A stretch of DNA of 64,000 nucleotides from JALORV01 sp963707445 (GTDB lineage: Bacteria; Pseudomonadota; Gammaproteobacteria; Burkholderiales; Burkholderiaceae_F): NCBI GenBank assembly GCA_963707445.1, contig CAVPPW010000026.1, forward strand, positions 1 to 64,000, given 5' to 3'. This document shows, in pieces, positions 54,430 to 63,597 of the stretch (position 1 is the first letter of the stretch; each line of letters begins with the position of its first letter). Under the pieces are notes generated by a model. That model saw only the letters and a program-made list of their open reading frames with translations. It was not told where the DNA came from and ran no database searches. The translations under genes and the position numbers were made by a program.

Positions 54430-56056
54430 CGGCGCGGGATTCTCCAGTGCTGACGGTGCCGCAGCGGCTCACCGGGCAGCCGGCCGCACCGGGATTGGTC
54501 TTCGGCCGTATTGTCGAGATCGCGCCTACGCCCGCGCGTGGCAGTCGCAGCCCGGCCGGCCCGCCAGGCGAAATGCTGTGCAGCCGCAATTGCCGAAGCC
54601 GTACGACAGCTCGAAGCCTTGCGCGGCGGCACCGCGGACACTGAAGCGCGCAAGATTCTCGAGTTCCAGATCGAATTCCTCAACGACCCGGCGCTGCTCG
54701 AACCGGCCGAGGGACAGTTTGCCGAAGGCTCGGATGCGAGCCACGCCTGGTGCACCGCGATCGACACGCAGATCGCGGATTTTGAAGCGGCCGACGATGA
54801 TTATTTCCGTCACCGCGTCGGCGACCTGCGCGACATGCGCGCGCGCGTGCTGGCGATCCTGGCTGGCGAGCAGCTCATACCGTTGCAGCTGCCGCCGGAT
54901 GCAATCCTGCTCGCCGACGACCTCGCGCCTTCGCGCTTCCTCGCGTCGACTGGCAGCCGCGGCAGGCGATCGTCCTGCGCAACGGCTCCGCCACTGCCCA
55001 CGTTGCGCTGCTTGCGCGTGCACGGCGCGTACCGATGGTCGTGGGCGTCGGCGACGCGCCGATCGCCGACGGCACATTGGCGATCCTCGACGGTGCCGCG
55101 GGCACGCTGGAGCTGTCGCCCGACGCGGCGCAGCTCGAGGCCTATGCGCTGCGCCGCGCGCGCGCCGACGACGAGCACGAGCGCGATGCGCAAGCCGCGA
55201 CGCGGCCGGCAGCGACACTGGAAGGCGAGCGCGTTCAGGTGCTGCTGAACGTTTCAACGCTCGAGGAGCTCGATTCCATCGATCCGGCGATCTGCGACGG
55301 CATCGGCCTGGTACGCACTGAGCTGCTATTTGCGCACGGACCGCCGGACGAGGCGACCCAGATCGCCTTTTACCGGCGCCTGCTCGATTGGGCCGGCGGT
55401 CGTCCCGTTGTGATCCGCACGCTGGATGCCGGCGGCGACAAGCCGATTGCCGGCGTCACGATCGACGGCGAGTCGAATCCGTTTCTCGGCGTGCGCGGCG
55501 TGCGGCTATCGCTCGCGGCGCCGCAGTCTGTTCAAGGTGCAGCTGCGCGCGCTGCTCGCCGCCGCGGTCGCCGGCGATCTGCGCATCATGCTGCCGATGA
55601 TCACCGCACCGGCCGAAGTCGACGAAGGTGCGCGCCCTGCTGGCGCAGGCGGCCGCCGAGCTTGCCGCGGAGCACCGGTCGCACGCCGTGCCGCCGCTCG
55701 GCATCATGGTCGAAGTACCGGCGGCAGCGCTCGCGCTCGAAGCATTCGATGCATCGATTTCTCATCGATCGGCTCGAACGACCTGCTGCAATACACGATG
55801 GCCGCGGCGCGCGACAATCACACAGTGAGCGAGCTCGCGGACCCCGCACACCCGGGCTTCGATGCACTGCTGCGCATGATCGTGCGCAGCGCCGCAGCGC
55901 GCGGACTGTCGCTGTCGCTGTGCGGCGACCTGGCCGCGCAGCCGCGCCACGTGCCGGGGCTGCTCGCCGCCGGCCTGCGCGCGCTGTCGATGCCGGCGAC
56001 CTCGGTCGGTGCGGTCAAGGGCGCGATCGCGGCTTGGTCCAGCGGCTGCGGGATAG
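54426..56056 (+). CDS. ptsI: PTS enzyme I (frameshifted)
   Basis: Enzyme I takes phosphate from PEP to HPr. It begins QPAAPGLVFGRIVEIA, has the swivelling-His segment ATAHVALLARARRVPMVVGV, and the PEP barrel with ICDGIGLVRTELLFAHG, VVIRTLDAGGDKPIAGV, SIGSNDLLQYTMAAARD and LCGDLAAQPRHVPGLL. It is near full length (about 540 residues) with no GAF domain, so it is not PtsP. Frame changes are near 54540, 54955, 55525, 55625 and 55760. The stop is placed at 56054-56056. Confidence 0.87.
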
Positions 56057-56062
56057 CCTTCC

Positions 56063-56498
56063 ATGGGAGCGCCGATCGAAGCCGGCAGCGCGGTCGCGGC
56101 CTACAAGCAGATCCTGCGAACCGCGCTCGAGCTCCGGCCGGCCGGCATCCGGCGGCGCTTGGCCGAGGTGCTGGGCAAGAACCGCAGCTTCATCACGCAT
56201 CTGTCCAATCCGGTGTACTCGACGCCGATCCCGGCGCAGTACGTCGAGACCATCTTTCGGTGTGCCACTTCTCCGCTGGGCGAGCGCGAGTCTTTTCTCG
56301 CCGCATACGAACGCGCGCACCCGGGACGCCTCGCACGACCATCGGCTCGCACCACGTGGCGACGCCTCGAACTGCGCCTGCCGGATCTCAACGATCCGGA
56401 GAAGAACGCGCATCTCGATCGGCTGCTGCAGGACATGGCGGCTACGTATCGCCCACCTGATGCAGACCGATCTCGACAACGGCGCGCAGGACGGATGA
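56063..56498 (+). CDS. Helix-turn-helix-like protein of the Dha operon (frameshifted)
   Basis: A protein of about 145 residues. Residues 12-60 read AYKQILRTALELRPAGIRRR then LAEVLGKNRSFITHLSNPVY, with the spacing of a DNA-binding helix-turn-helix. Later blocks, VCHFSAGE, FLAAYERAHPGR, IGSHHVATPR and LELRLPDLNDPEKNAHLD, lie in alternating frames and end LMQTDLDNGAQDG. It lies between enzyme I and dhaK with gaps of 6 and 16 bases. I know similar unnamed proteins beside such kinase genes but no function; regulator of the operon is the simplest guess. Confidence 0.65.
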
Positions 56499-56514
56499 GC
56501 ACAGGAGACAACGG

Positions 56515-57501
56515 ATGAAGAAATTCATCAACGCCGCCGACGGAGTAATCGCGGAGAGCCTGGCGGGCTTCGCCGCCGCGCATGCGGACATCGTGGTTCT
56601 CGGCGCCGAGAAGAAGTTCGTGCAGCGTCGGACGCTGAAGCGCGGCAAGGTCGCGCTGATCTCCGGTGGCGGGTCGGGCCACGAGCCGCTCCATGCGGGC
56701 TTTGTCGGTCACGGCATGCTCGATGCGGCCTGCCCGGGTCAGGTCTTCACGTCACCGACGCCCGATCAGATGGCCGCCGCGGCCCAGGCGGTCGAGTCCG
56801 GTGGCGGCGTGCTCTACATCGTCAAGAACTACGAGGGCGATGTGATGAACTTCGAGATGGCCGCGGAGCTTGCCGAGTCGCCCGTTGCGCGCGTGATCAC
56901 CGATGACGACGTCGCGGTCGAAAAATCCACCTGGTCGACTGGCCGGCGTGGCGTCGCCGGAACCCTGGTGGTCGAGAAGATCGTCGGCGCCGCTGCGGAG
57001 CGCGGGCTGGATCTCGAAGCCTGCCGACTGCTCGGCGAACGGGTGAATCAGGCCACGCGCTCGATCGGCGTCGCGCTGACGAGTTGCACCGTGCCCGCCG
57101 CCGGCAAGCCGACCTTCCAGCTGGGCGAAGCCGAGATGGAATTCGGCGTCGGCATCCACGGCGAGCCTGGTCGGCGCCGCGTGCCGCTCACCACGGCGAA
57201 TCAGATCGCCGAGGATATGGCCGCGGCGATCGCCAATGACTTCGGCGCGCGCAAGGGACCTTGCCTGCTGCTCGTCAACGGATTCGGCGGCACGCCGACG
57301 ATCGAGCTCTACCTGATGTACCACGACCTGCGCACGATCTTCGAGGCACGCGGCTTCGTCATCGCGCGCTCCCTTGTGGGCAGCCTGGTCACCTCGCTCG
57401 ACATGGCCGGGTGCTCGGCCACCGTCACGCTGCTCGACGACGAACTGACGCGGCTATGGGACGCGCCGGTGCACACCGCAGCTTTGCGTTGGGGCATGTA
57501 A
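56515..57501 (+). CDS. dhaK: Dihydroxyacetone kinase subunit DhaK
   Basis: Complete, 328 residues. It binds dihydroxyacetone covalently. The hemiaminal-forming His is in GVGIHGEPGRRR near residue 219. The substrate-pocket His and Asp are in SGGGSGHEPLHAG and KNYEGDVMNFEMA. The C-terminus GCSATVTLLDDELTRLWDAP is typical. It closes the operon with dhaL, dhaM, ptsH and ptsI; phosphate comes from PEP, not ATP. It is the first gene without frameshifts after the damaged block. Confidence 0.95.
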   Translation: MKKFINAADGVIAESLAGFAAAHADIVVLGAEKKFVQRRTLKRGKVALISGGGSGHEPLHAGFVGHGMLDAACPGQVFTSPTPDQMAAAAQAVESGGGVLYIVKNYEGDVMNFEMAAELAESPVARVITDDDVAVEKSTWSTGRRGVAGTLVVEKIVGAAAERGLDLEACRLLGERVNQATRSIGVALTSCTVPAAGKPTFQLGEAEMEFGVGIHGEPGRRRVPLTTANQIAEDMAAAIANDFGARKGPCLLLVNGFGGTPTIELYLMYHDLRTIFEARGFVIARSLVGSLVTSLDMAGCSATVTLLDDELTRLWDAPVHTAALRWGM

Positions 57502-57577
57502 CACCGACTTGCGCGGCCTCGAACCGGCCTGCGTCGCGCATGCGAAGATCGCAGCGATCCAACTTGCGGAGGGTCGC

Positions 57578-58090
57578 ATGCACCCCTGGCAGCGGCAAAT
57601 GGAACTGCTGCGTGCGCGCACGGCAAAACCCGGGCTCGTCGATCCAGCCCAGGCGCGCACGCTGAGCGGGCTCGCGTTTCTGCAGGCCATCGTCGACGGC
57701 ACTATTCCCGATCCGCCGATCACGCACACGCTCGACTTTTACCTGCTCGAGGTTGAACAAGGTCGAGCCGTGTTCCAGGGACTGCCTGCCTTTGCGCACT
57801 ACAATCCGATTGCGACCGTGCACGGCGGATATCACGCGACGCTGCTCGACTCGGCAATGGCCTGCGCAGTACAGACGCTGTGCGAGGTTGGCCGTGCCTA
57901 CACCACGCTCGAATTCAAGATCCATTGCGTGCGCGCGCTGACCGAGTCGACCGGCCCGGTGCGCGCAGAGGGCAAGGTCGTTGCCAGTGGCCGTCGCATG
58001 GCAACCTCCGAGGGACGCCTCGTCGACAGCGAAGGGCGGCTTTACTCGCACGGTACGACGACCTGCATGCTGTTCGACCTGCAGAGTTGA
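57578..58090 (+). CDS. PaaI family thioesterase
   Basis: A complete 170-residue hotdog thioesterase. The catalytic helix is YNPIATVHGGYHATLLDSAM, followed by LEFKIHCVRALTESTGPV. The start at 57578 (MHPWQRQMELL) is set by GGAGGG 5 bases before it; the frame runs further up without support. It is the third PaaI-type protein in the window. The substrate is unknown. Confidence 0.85.
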   Translation: MHPWQRQMELLRARTAKPGLVDPAQARTLSGLAFLQAIVDGTIPDPPITHTLDFYLLEVEQGRAVFQGLPAFAHYNPIATVHGGYHATLLDSAMACAVQTLCEVGRAYTTLEFKIHCVRALTESTGPVRAEGKVVASGRRMATSEGRLVDSEGRLYSHGTTTCMLFDLQS

Positions 58091-58101
58091 GCACTACAGC
58101 C

Positions 58102-58623
58102 ATGGCCCAGTCCGCTTCGATCGACGTGCAGGCGCTCGACAATTCGGTCGAGAAATCGGCCGCGGTACGAGCGCTACTGGGACGAGTTCTGCACCGCGAC
58201 GCGGCTCGACCCGGCGACGCCCTATCAGGCCTGGTACTTCGGTGACACGCCCGAGCTCGCGCATGAGCTGGTCGAACTCGTGCTGCACGGCCCGAAGCGC
58301 GCGACCGCGGGCCTGTCGGAATTCAACGACCAGATGCCCGCGGTCAAGCCGTGCGCCGACGGCTACTCGGTGCTGACCGAATTCGACGGAACGCCCGCGC
58401 GCGGTGGTCCGCACGACGGTCCTCGAGCGCCGCCGCTTCGCCGATGTCGACGCGGCCTTCGCCTGGGACGAGGGCGAGGGCGATCGCACGCTGGCCGACT
58501 GGAAGGCGGGCCATCACCGCTTCTTCACTCGTGAGCTGGCCCGGTTCGGGCGCACCTTCGACGAGGCGATGGAGGTTGACCTCGAGCGCTTCGAACTCTT
58601 GTGGCCATTCGACGCCGCGCTGA
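58102..58623 (+). CDS. ASCH domain protein (frameshifted)
   Basis: Joined frames give about 173 residues: WDEFCTATRLDPATPYQAWYF, then LVLHGPKRATAGLSEFND and RRFADVDAAFAWDEGEGDRT. This is the ASCH layout (G-x-K-x-A/T core, GEGD). ASCH proteins bind RNA or hydrolyse modified nucleosides such as N4-acetylcytidine. Frame changes are near 58165 and 58400. The stop is taken as TGA 58621-58623, also one frame off, so the end is approximate. Confidence 0.75.
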
Positions 58624-58662
58624 ATCCGGTCGCCTGCGGCCCGCGGTTGCTGCCGTGCCTGC

Positions 58663-59124
58663 ATGCCGGGAGCGATGGCCGCCAGCGCGGCACTGCAGAC
58701 GCAGTATTACGCACGCGAGCACCGCTTTGGCGTGTTCTTCGAAACCGGGCGCATGGCGGATATCGCGCAATTCCTGGCGCGCTACGACGCCGAGCGCGAC
58801 GGCGTGTGGGTCGCTGTCGATGGTGGCGAGGTGCTGGGGACCATCGTCATCGACGGCGGCGCCAATGATGACCCGACCTGCGCCCAACTGCGCTGGTTCA
58901 TCATGGCCGACGCGCTGCGCGGCCGCAGCTTCGGCCGCCGCATGATGACGGTCGCGATGGATTTCGGCCGCAACCGCTACGCGCGGGTGCGGCTCGGCAC
59001 GTTCGCCGGGCTGGACGCCGCACGCCATCTGTACGAGGCCTTCGGCTTCCGCAAGGTGTACGAAAGCCCGACGACGACGTGGGGCCCGGAGGTGCTGGAA
59101 CAGCACTGGGAGTGGACGGCGTGA
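58663..59124 (+). CDS. GNAT family N-acetyltransferase
   Basis: A 153-residue acetyltransferase. The acetyl-CoA loop is RGRSFGRRMMTVAM, and AGLDAARHLYEAFGFRKV is the typical last helix and strand. The sequence matches the catalytic half of MarR-GNAT proteins, but no MarR half is present. The start is uncertain (58663 or 58675), and the region just upstream is one base out of frame with the ASCH gene. Confidence 0.8.
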   Translation: MPGAMAASAALQTQYYAREHRFGVFFETGRMADIAQFLARYDAERDGVWVAVDGGEVLGTIVIDGGANDDPTCAQLRWFIMADALRGRSFGRRMMTVAMDFGRNRYARVRLGTFAGLDAARHLYEAFGFRKVYESPTTTWGPEVLEQHWEWTA

Positions 59125-59127
59125 CGC

Positions 59128-59770
59128 GTGTTCGGCCTCCAGGCCGAACAGCTCGGCCTGTTCGCCTTTGCCGTCCTGCTGCTCGCGCTGACACCGGGCC
59201 CGGTCTGGATCTACCTGATCTCGCGCACGCTGACGCAGGGACGGCGTGCCGGCTACTTTTCGCTGATCGGCGTGACGGCCGGTGTGGTCGTGCACCTGCT
59301 CGCGGCGGCGATCGGACTTGTCGGCGCTGCTGCTGGCGGTGCCGGCCGCGTTCGACGCGATCAAGCTGGCCGGCGCGGCCTACCTGCTGTGGCTCGCGTG
59401 GAACACGCTGCGCGGCGGTGGCTTCAGCTTCACGCCGCAGCCGCTCGACCCGGTGCCGGACCGCGTGCTGTTCCGCCAATCGTTGACCGCGTCGGTGATC
59501 AATCCGAAGGTCGCCGTGTTCTACTTGTCGCTGTTCCCGCAATTCGTCGACCCGGCCAGCGGTTCGGTGCTGCTGCAAAGCCTGGCGCTCGGCGATCGTG
59601 CACATCACGGTATCGACGCTGGTCGACGGCTCGCTCGTCACCGTCGCCGGTGCGCTGTCGAGCTGGCTCGCGCGCCGACCGGGCTGGTTGCGCGTGCAGC
59701 GCTGGTTCCTCGGCGACTGCGTTCGGCGCGCTCGCGGTCTGGCTCGGCGCTGACGCCGCGACAGCACTAG
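59128..59770 (+). CDS. LysE family exporter (frameshifted)
   Basis: A membrane protein of about 213 residues. The hallmark LLALTPGPVWIYLISRTL starts it, then GAAYLLWLAWNTLRGG and SVINPKVAVFYLSLFPQFVD. Proteins of this RhtB/LysE type export amino acids such as homoserine and threonine. GTG start. Frame changes are near 59320, 59600 and 59720, and the exact end is unclear. It lies just upstream of aceK. Confidence 0.8.
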
Positions 59771-59788
59771 TACGCAGCCAGTCTCCGG

Positions 59789-61597
59789 ATGTCCGCCGTC
59801 GCCGCCGATGTGATCTTCGACCGCTCGATGCCGTCGCCGGCGCGCATTGCGCACGCGATCCTCGAGGGATTCAACCGCCACTACCGCCTGTTCCGCTACG
59901 TCGCGCAGCAGGCCAAGTCGTTTTACGAAAACGGCGACTGGCAACGGATGCGCGAACGGGCGCGCGAGCGGATCGACTTCTACGACCAGCGCGTGCTCGA
60001 AGCAGTGGCGCGCATCGAGCGCGAGTTCGATCTCGCGTCGCTGGAGGACACCGAGCGCGACGCGCTGTGGCAGGCGGTCAAGCAGCACTACGTCACGCTG
60101 CTCGCCGAGCACCGGCAGCCCGAATGTGCCGAGACCTTTTTCAACTCGGTCTGCACCAAGCTGCTGCACCGGGAGTACTACCGCAACCAGTTCCTGTTCG
60201 TGCGCCCGGGCGTGGCAACCGAATACATGGATTCGGACCCGCCGTCGTTCCGCAGCTACTACCCGGCGAGCGGCTTGCGCAAAACGCTGCGGCAGATCGT
60301 CATCGATGCCGGCATCGCCTGTCGCTGGGAGGATGTCGAGCGCGACCTGCGCTTCATCGTGCGTGCGGTGTGCGAGGCGCACCGCAGCGGCGAAGCTTTC
60401 CGCCGCCCCTGGCACATGGAGTCGGACTGCCAGATCCAGATCCTGTCGTCGCTGTTCTTTCGCAACAAGGGTTGCTACATCGTCGGCCGCGTGATCAACG
60501 GCACGCGCATCACGCCGCTGGCGGTGCCGGTGCTGCGCAATTCGCGCGGGCAGCTGTATCTCGACACGATCATGTTCACCAGCGATCTGCTGGCGACGCT
60601 CTTTTCGTTCACGCGGGCGTACTTCCTCGTCGACATGGAAGCACCCTCGGCCTACGTGGACTTCCTGCGCTCGATCCTGCCGCACAAGCCGCCGTCGGAG
60701 CTGTACACGATGGTCGGGCTGGCCAAGCAGGGCAAGACGCTTTTTTACCGCGACTTCCTGCACCACCTGAAGCATTCGACCGACCAGTTCGTCATCGCAC
60801 CGGGCATCAAGGGTCTGGTGATGTCGGTGTTCACGCTGCCGTCGTATCCCTACGTGTTCAAGGTCATCAAGGACGTGATCCCGCACCCGAAGGACACCGA
60901 CCGGCAGCAGATCATGGGCAAGTACCAGCTCGTGAAGCTGCATGACCGCGTCGGCCGCATGGCGGACTCCTGGGAGTACTCTCAGGTGACGCTGCCGCGC
61001 GCACGCTGCTCGCCTGAACTGCTCGAGGAGCTGCGCGCGTACTGCCCGAGCCAACTCGAGTTCGGCGAGGGCACGGTCACGATCCGACACGTCTACATCG
61101 AGCGGCGCATGACCCCGCTCAACCTGTACCTGACGAAGGCAAGCGACGCCGACCTCGAGCACGCGATGATCGAATACGGCAACGCGATCAAGGAACTGGC
61201 GGGCGCGAACATCTTCCCGGGCGACATGCTGTACAAGAACTTCGGCGTCACGCGGCTCAACCGCGTCGTCTTCTACGACTACGACGAGATCGAGTACATG
61301 ACCGACTGCAATTTCCGGTCGGTGCCGCAGGCTCACAACGACGAGGACGAGATGTCGGCCGAGGCCTGGTACCGGGTCGACAAGCGCGACATGTTCCCCG
61401 AGCACTGGGGCCCGTTCCTGCTCGGCGATGACCGCATCCGCGCCGCCTTCCTGAAGCACCATGCCGACCTGCTGACGCCGGAATTCTGGAGCACCCGCCG
61501 GGAGCGGATCCTGGCGGGTCACCTCGAAGACGTCTTTCCGTATCCGCAGGAGCGCCGTTTCCGCCGCCGCTTTGCGTCAGAATTCGACCCATCCTAG
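59789..61597 (+). CDS. aceK: Isocitrate dehydrogenase kinase/phosphatase
   Basis: A complete 602-residue bifunctional enzyme that switches isocitrate dehydrogenase off and on, diverting carbon to the glyoxylate shunt on acetate or fatty acids. Family text is unmistakable: ILEGFNRHYRLFRYVAQQAK, the ATP site around FTLPSYPYVFKVIKDVIPHP, and the catalytic loop PGDMLYKNFGVTRLNRVVFY followed by YDEIEYMTDCNFR. It stands apart from aceA/aceB here and is followed by a thiolase. Confidence 0.97.
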   Translation: MSAVAADVIFDRSMPSPARIAHAILEGFNRHYRLFRYVAQQAKSFYENGDWQRMRERARERIDFYDQRVLEAVARIEREFDLASLEDTERDALWQAVKQHYVTLLAEHRQPECAETFFNSVCTKLLHREYYRNQFLFVRPGVATEYMDSDPPSFRSYYPASGLRKTLRQIVIDAGIACRWEDVERDLRFIVRAVCEAHRSGEAFRRPWHMESDCQIQILSSLFFRNKGCYIVGRVINGTRITPLAVPVLRNSRGQLYLDTIMFTSDLLATLFSFTRAYFLVDMEAPSAYVDFLRSILPHKPPSELYTMVGLAKQGKTLFYRDFLHHLKHSTDQFVIAPGIKGLVMSVFTLPSYPYVFKVIKDVIPHPKDTDRQQIMGKYQLVKLHDRVGRMADSWEYSQVTLPRARCSPELLEELRAYCPSQLEFGEGTVTIRHVYIERRMTPLNLYLTKASDADLEHAMIEYGNAIKELAGANIFPGDMLYKNFGVTRLNRVVFYDYDEIEYMTDCNFRSVPQAHNDEDEMSAEAWYRVDKRDMFPEHWGPFLLGDDRIRAAFLKHHADLLTPEFWSTRRERILAGHLEDVFPYPQERRFRRRFASEFDPS

Positions 61598-61606
61598 GAG
61601 ACTTCG

Positions 61607-62788
61607 ATGAACGATCCGATTGTCATCGTTTCCGCCGCGCGCACTCCGATCGGCGGCATGCTCGGCGACTTTGCCGGTCTGCAGGCCTGGCAACTGGGCG
61701 CCACCGCGATCAGGGCCGCCGTGGAGCGCGCTGGCGTCGCCAGCGACGCGATCGACGAAGTGCTGATGGGCTGCTGCCTGATGGCGGGCCAGGGTCAGGC
61801 GCCCGCGCGCCAGGCCGCGCTCGCTGCCGGACTGCCGCAGTCGGTCGGCGCGGTGACGCTGTCGAAGATGTGCGGCTCCGGCATGCGCGCGATGATGTTT
61901 GCGCACGACATGCTCGCCGCCGGCAGCGCCAGCGTGATGGTCGCCGGCGGCATGGAGAGCATGACCAACGCGCCGCACCTGCTGGTCGGCTCGCGCAAGG
62001 GTTATCGCTACGGCGCCTTCACGACCTACGACCACATGGCGGTCGACGGGCTGGAAGACGCCTATGAGCGCGGCAAGGCGATGGGCGTCTTTGCCGAGCA
62101 GTGCGTCGCGAAGTACTCGTTCACGCGCGAGGCGCAGGACAAGTTTGCGATCGCCTCGACCGAGCGTTCGCTGAAGGCCAATACCGACGGCAGCTTCGCG
62201 TGGGAGATCGCGCCGGTGACCGTCGCCGGCAAGGGCGGAGAGGTCAAGATCGACAAGGACGAGCAGCCGTTCAAGGCCAAGCTCGACAAGATTCCGGGAC
62301 TGAAACCCGCGTTCAAGAAGGACGGCACGATTACCGCGGCCAACGCCTCGTCGATCTCCGACGGTGCGGCTGCGCTGGTGCTGATGCGCGAATCGGCGGC
62401 CGCGAAGATGGGCAAGAAACCGCTCGCGCGGATCCTCGCGCATTCGGTGCATGCGCAGGCGCCGGACTGGTTCACGACGGCGCCGATCGGCGCGATCAAC
62501 AAGGTGCTGGCGAAGACCGGATGGAAGCCGGGCGACGTGCACCTGTGGGAGGTCAACGAGGCCTTTGCGGCGGTGACGATGGCGGCGATGAAGGAGCTCG
62601 ACCTGCCGCACGACAAGGTCAACATCCACGGCGGCGCGTGCGCGCTCGGCCACCCGATCGGCGCCTCGGGCGCGCGCATCGTCGTCACACTGCTCGGCGC
62701 GCTGCGCAAGACCGGCGGCAAGCGCGGCGTGGCGGCGCTGTGCATCGGCGGCGGCGAGGCGACTGCGCTGGCGCTGGAGACCCTGTGA
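61607..62788 (+). CDS. Acetyl-CoA C-acetyltransferase (thiolase)
   Basis: Complete, 393 residues. The acyl-binding Cys is in LSKMCGSGMRAMM (near 88), the His in NIHGGACALGHPIGASGAR and the second Cys in ALCIGGGEATALAL. It reversibly joins two acetyl-CoA to acetoacetyl-CoA, the first step of PHB synthesis or the last of beta-oxidation and ketone breakdown. TAGGAG precedes the ATG, 9 bases after aceK, so both are probably on one message. Confidence 0.92.
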   Translation: MNDPIVIVSAARTPIGGMLGDFAGLQAWQLGATAIRAAVERAGVASDAIDEVLMGCCLMAGQGQAPARQAALAAGLPQSVGAVTLSKMCGSGMRAMMFAHDMLAAGSASVMVAGGMESMTNAPHLLVGSRKGYRYGAFTTYDHMAVDGLEDAYERGKAMGVFAEQCVAKYSFTREAQDKFAIASTERSLKANTDGSFAWEIAPVTVAGKGGEVKIDKDEQPFKAKLDKIPGLKPAFKKDGTITAANASSISDGAAALVLMRESAAAKMGKKPLARILAHSVHAQAPDWFTTAPIGAINKVLAKTGWKPGDVHLWEVNEAFAAVTMAAMKELDLPHDKVNIHGGACALGHPIGASGARIVVTLLGALRKTGGKRGVAALCIGGGEATALALETL

Positions 62789-62879
62789 GTCGCATCGCGC
62801 TGCCGCGGCGACATCGCAAGACACGTGCCAGCGCGCAGTGCGCATGCCGCGTCGGCGCGACACGCCTAGGCGGGGCGCA

Positions 62880-63521
62880 ATGTTCGGCACACACGACCTG
62901 GCGCTGTTCATTGCGACGGCGCTCGTGCTGAACGCGACGCCGGGCGTCGACATGCTGTACACGGTGACGCGCACGCTTGCAGTTCGGCTGGCGCGGCGGC
63001 ATCGCGGCCGCGCTCGGCATCGGCACCGGCTGCGTGGTGCATGCGCTGGCCGCGGCGCTCGGACTGGCTGCGCTGCTGGCGACGTCGGCCTGGGCGTTCG
63101 CCGCGATCAAGTGGGGCGGCGCCGCCTACCTGCTGTGGCTGGCGTGGGGCATGCTGCGCGCGGCGCTGCGCGCCGGCTGCGGCAGCCGTCCGCCGCTGCT
63201 CGCCGAGGCTGCCATCGGCGCTGCGCGCATCTACCGCCAGGGCCTGACTGACCAATCGTGCTGAACCCGAAGGTCGCGCTGTTCTTCCTGGCGCTGCTGC
63301 CGCAGTTCATCGACGCCGACGCCGCCGACAAGCCGCTGGCGTTCCTGTTCCTCGGCGCGGTGTTCGTCGTCAACGGCACGCTGTTCCTGTTCGCGGTCGT
63401 CGCGCTGGCGCATCGGGCACGCCGCCTCGGCGCGCGCCCGTCAGTGCGGCGCGCGCTGAACCTGCTCGGCGCCTCGCTCTTCGCGGCGCTCGCCGGTCGG
63501 CTCGCGCTGTCGTCCCGCTAG
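62880..63521 (+). CDS. LysE family exporter (frameshifted)
   Basis: The second LysE/RhtB protein, about 212 residues: FIATALVLNATPGVDMLYTV, then after a shift near 62985 GGAAYLLWLAWGMLRAA, and after another near 63250 LLNPKVALFFLALLPQFID. Its start resembles the LysE protein at 59128, and it has the same six-span plan. It is likely an amino-acid exporter. Confidence 0.83.
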
Positions 63522-63597
63522 GTCTGCTGATGATGACCTGCACGCGCTTACCTGCCTGCGATCGAGCCGCGGTCTAGACGGCCCGCCGGCCGTTCGC

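Noticed and set aside
54143..56056. A single fused EIIA-HPr-EI DhaM chain as in E. coli
   Set aside because: A TAG at 54131-54133 and a GTGA overlap at 54426-54429 place gene borders exactly at domain borders. Because indels are common here, a fusion cannot be fully excluded, but separate genes fit best.
58901..61522. An open frame of 873 codons on the minus strand opposite the GNAT, LysE and aceK genes
   Set aside because: aceK on the plus strand is complete and unmistakable. Long antisense frames are expected when third positions are almost always G or C, and the translation resembles no family and is full of Arg, His and Val.
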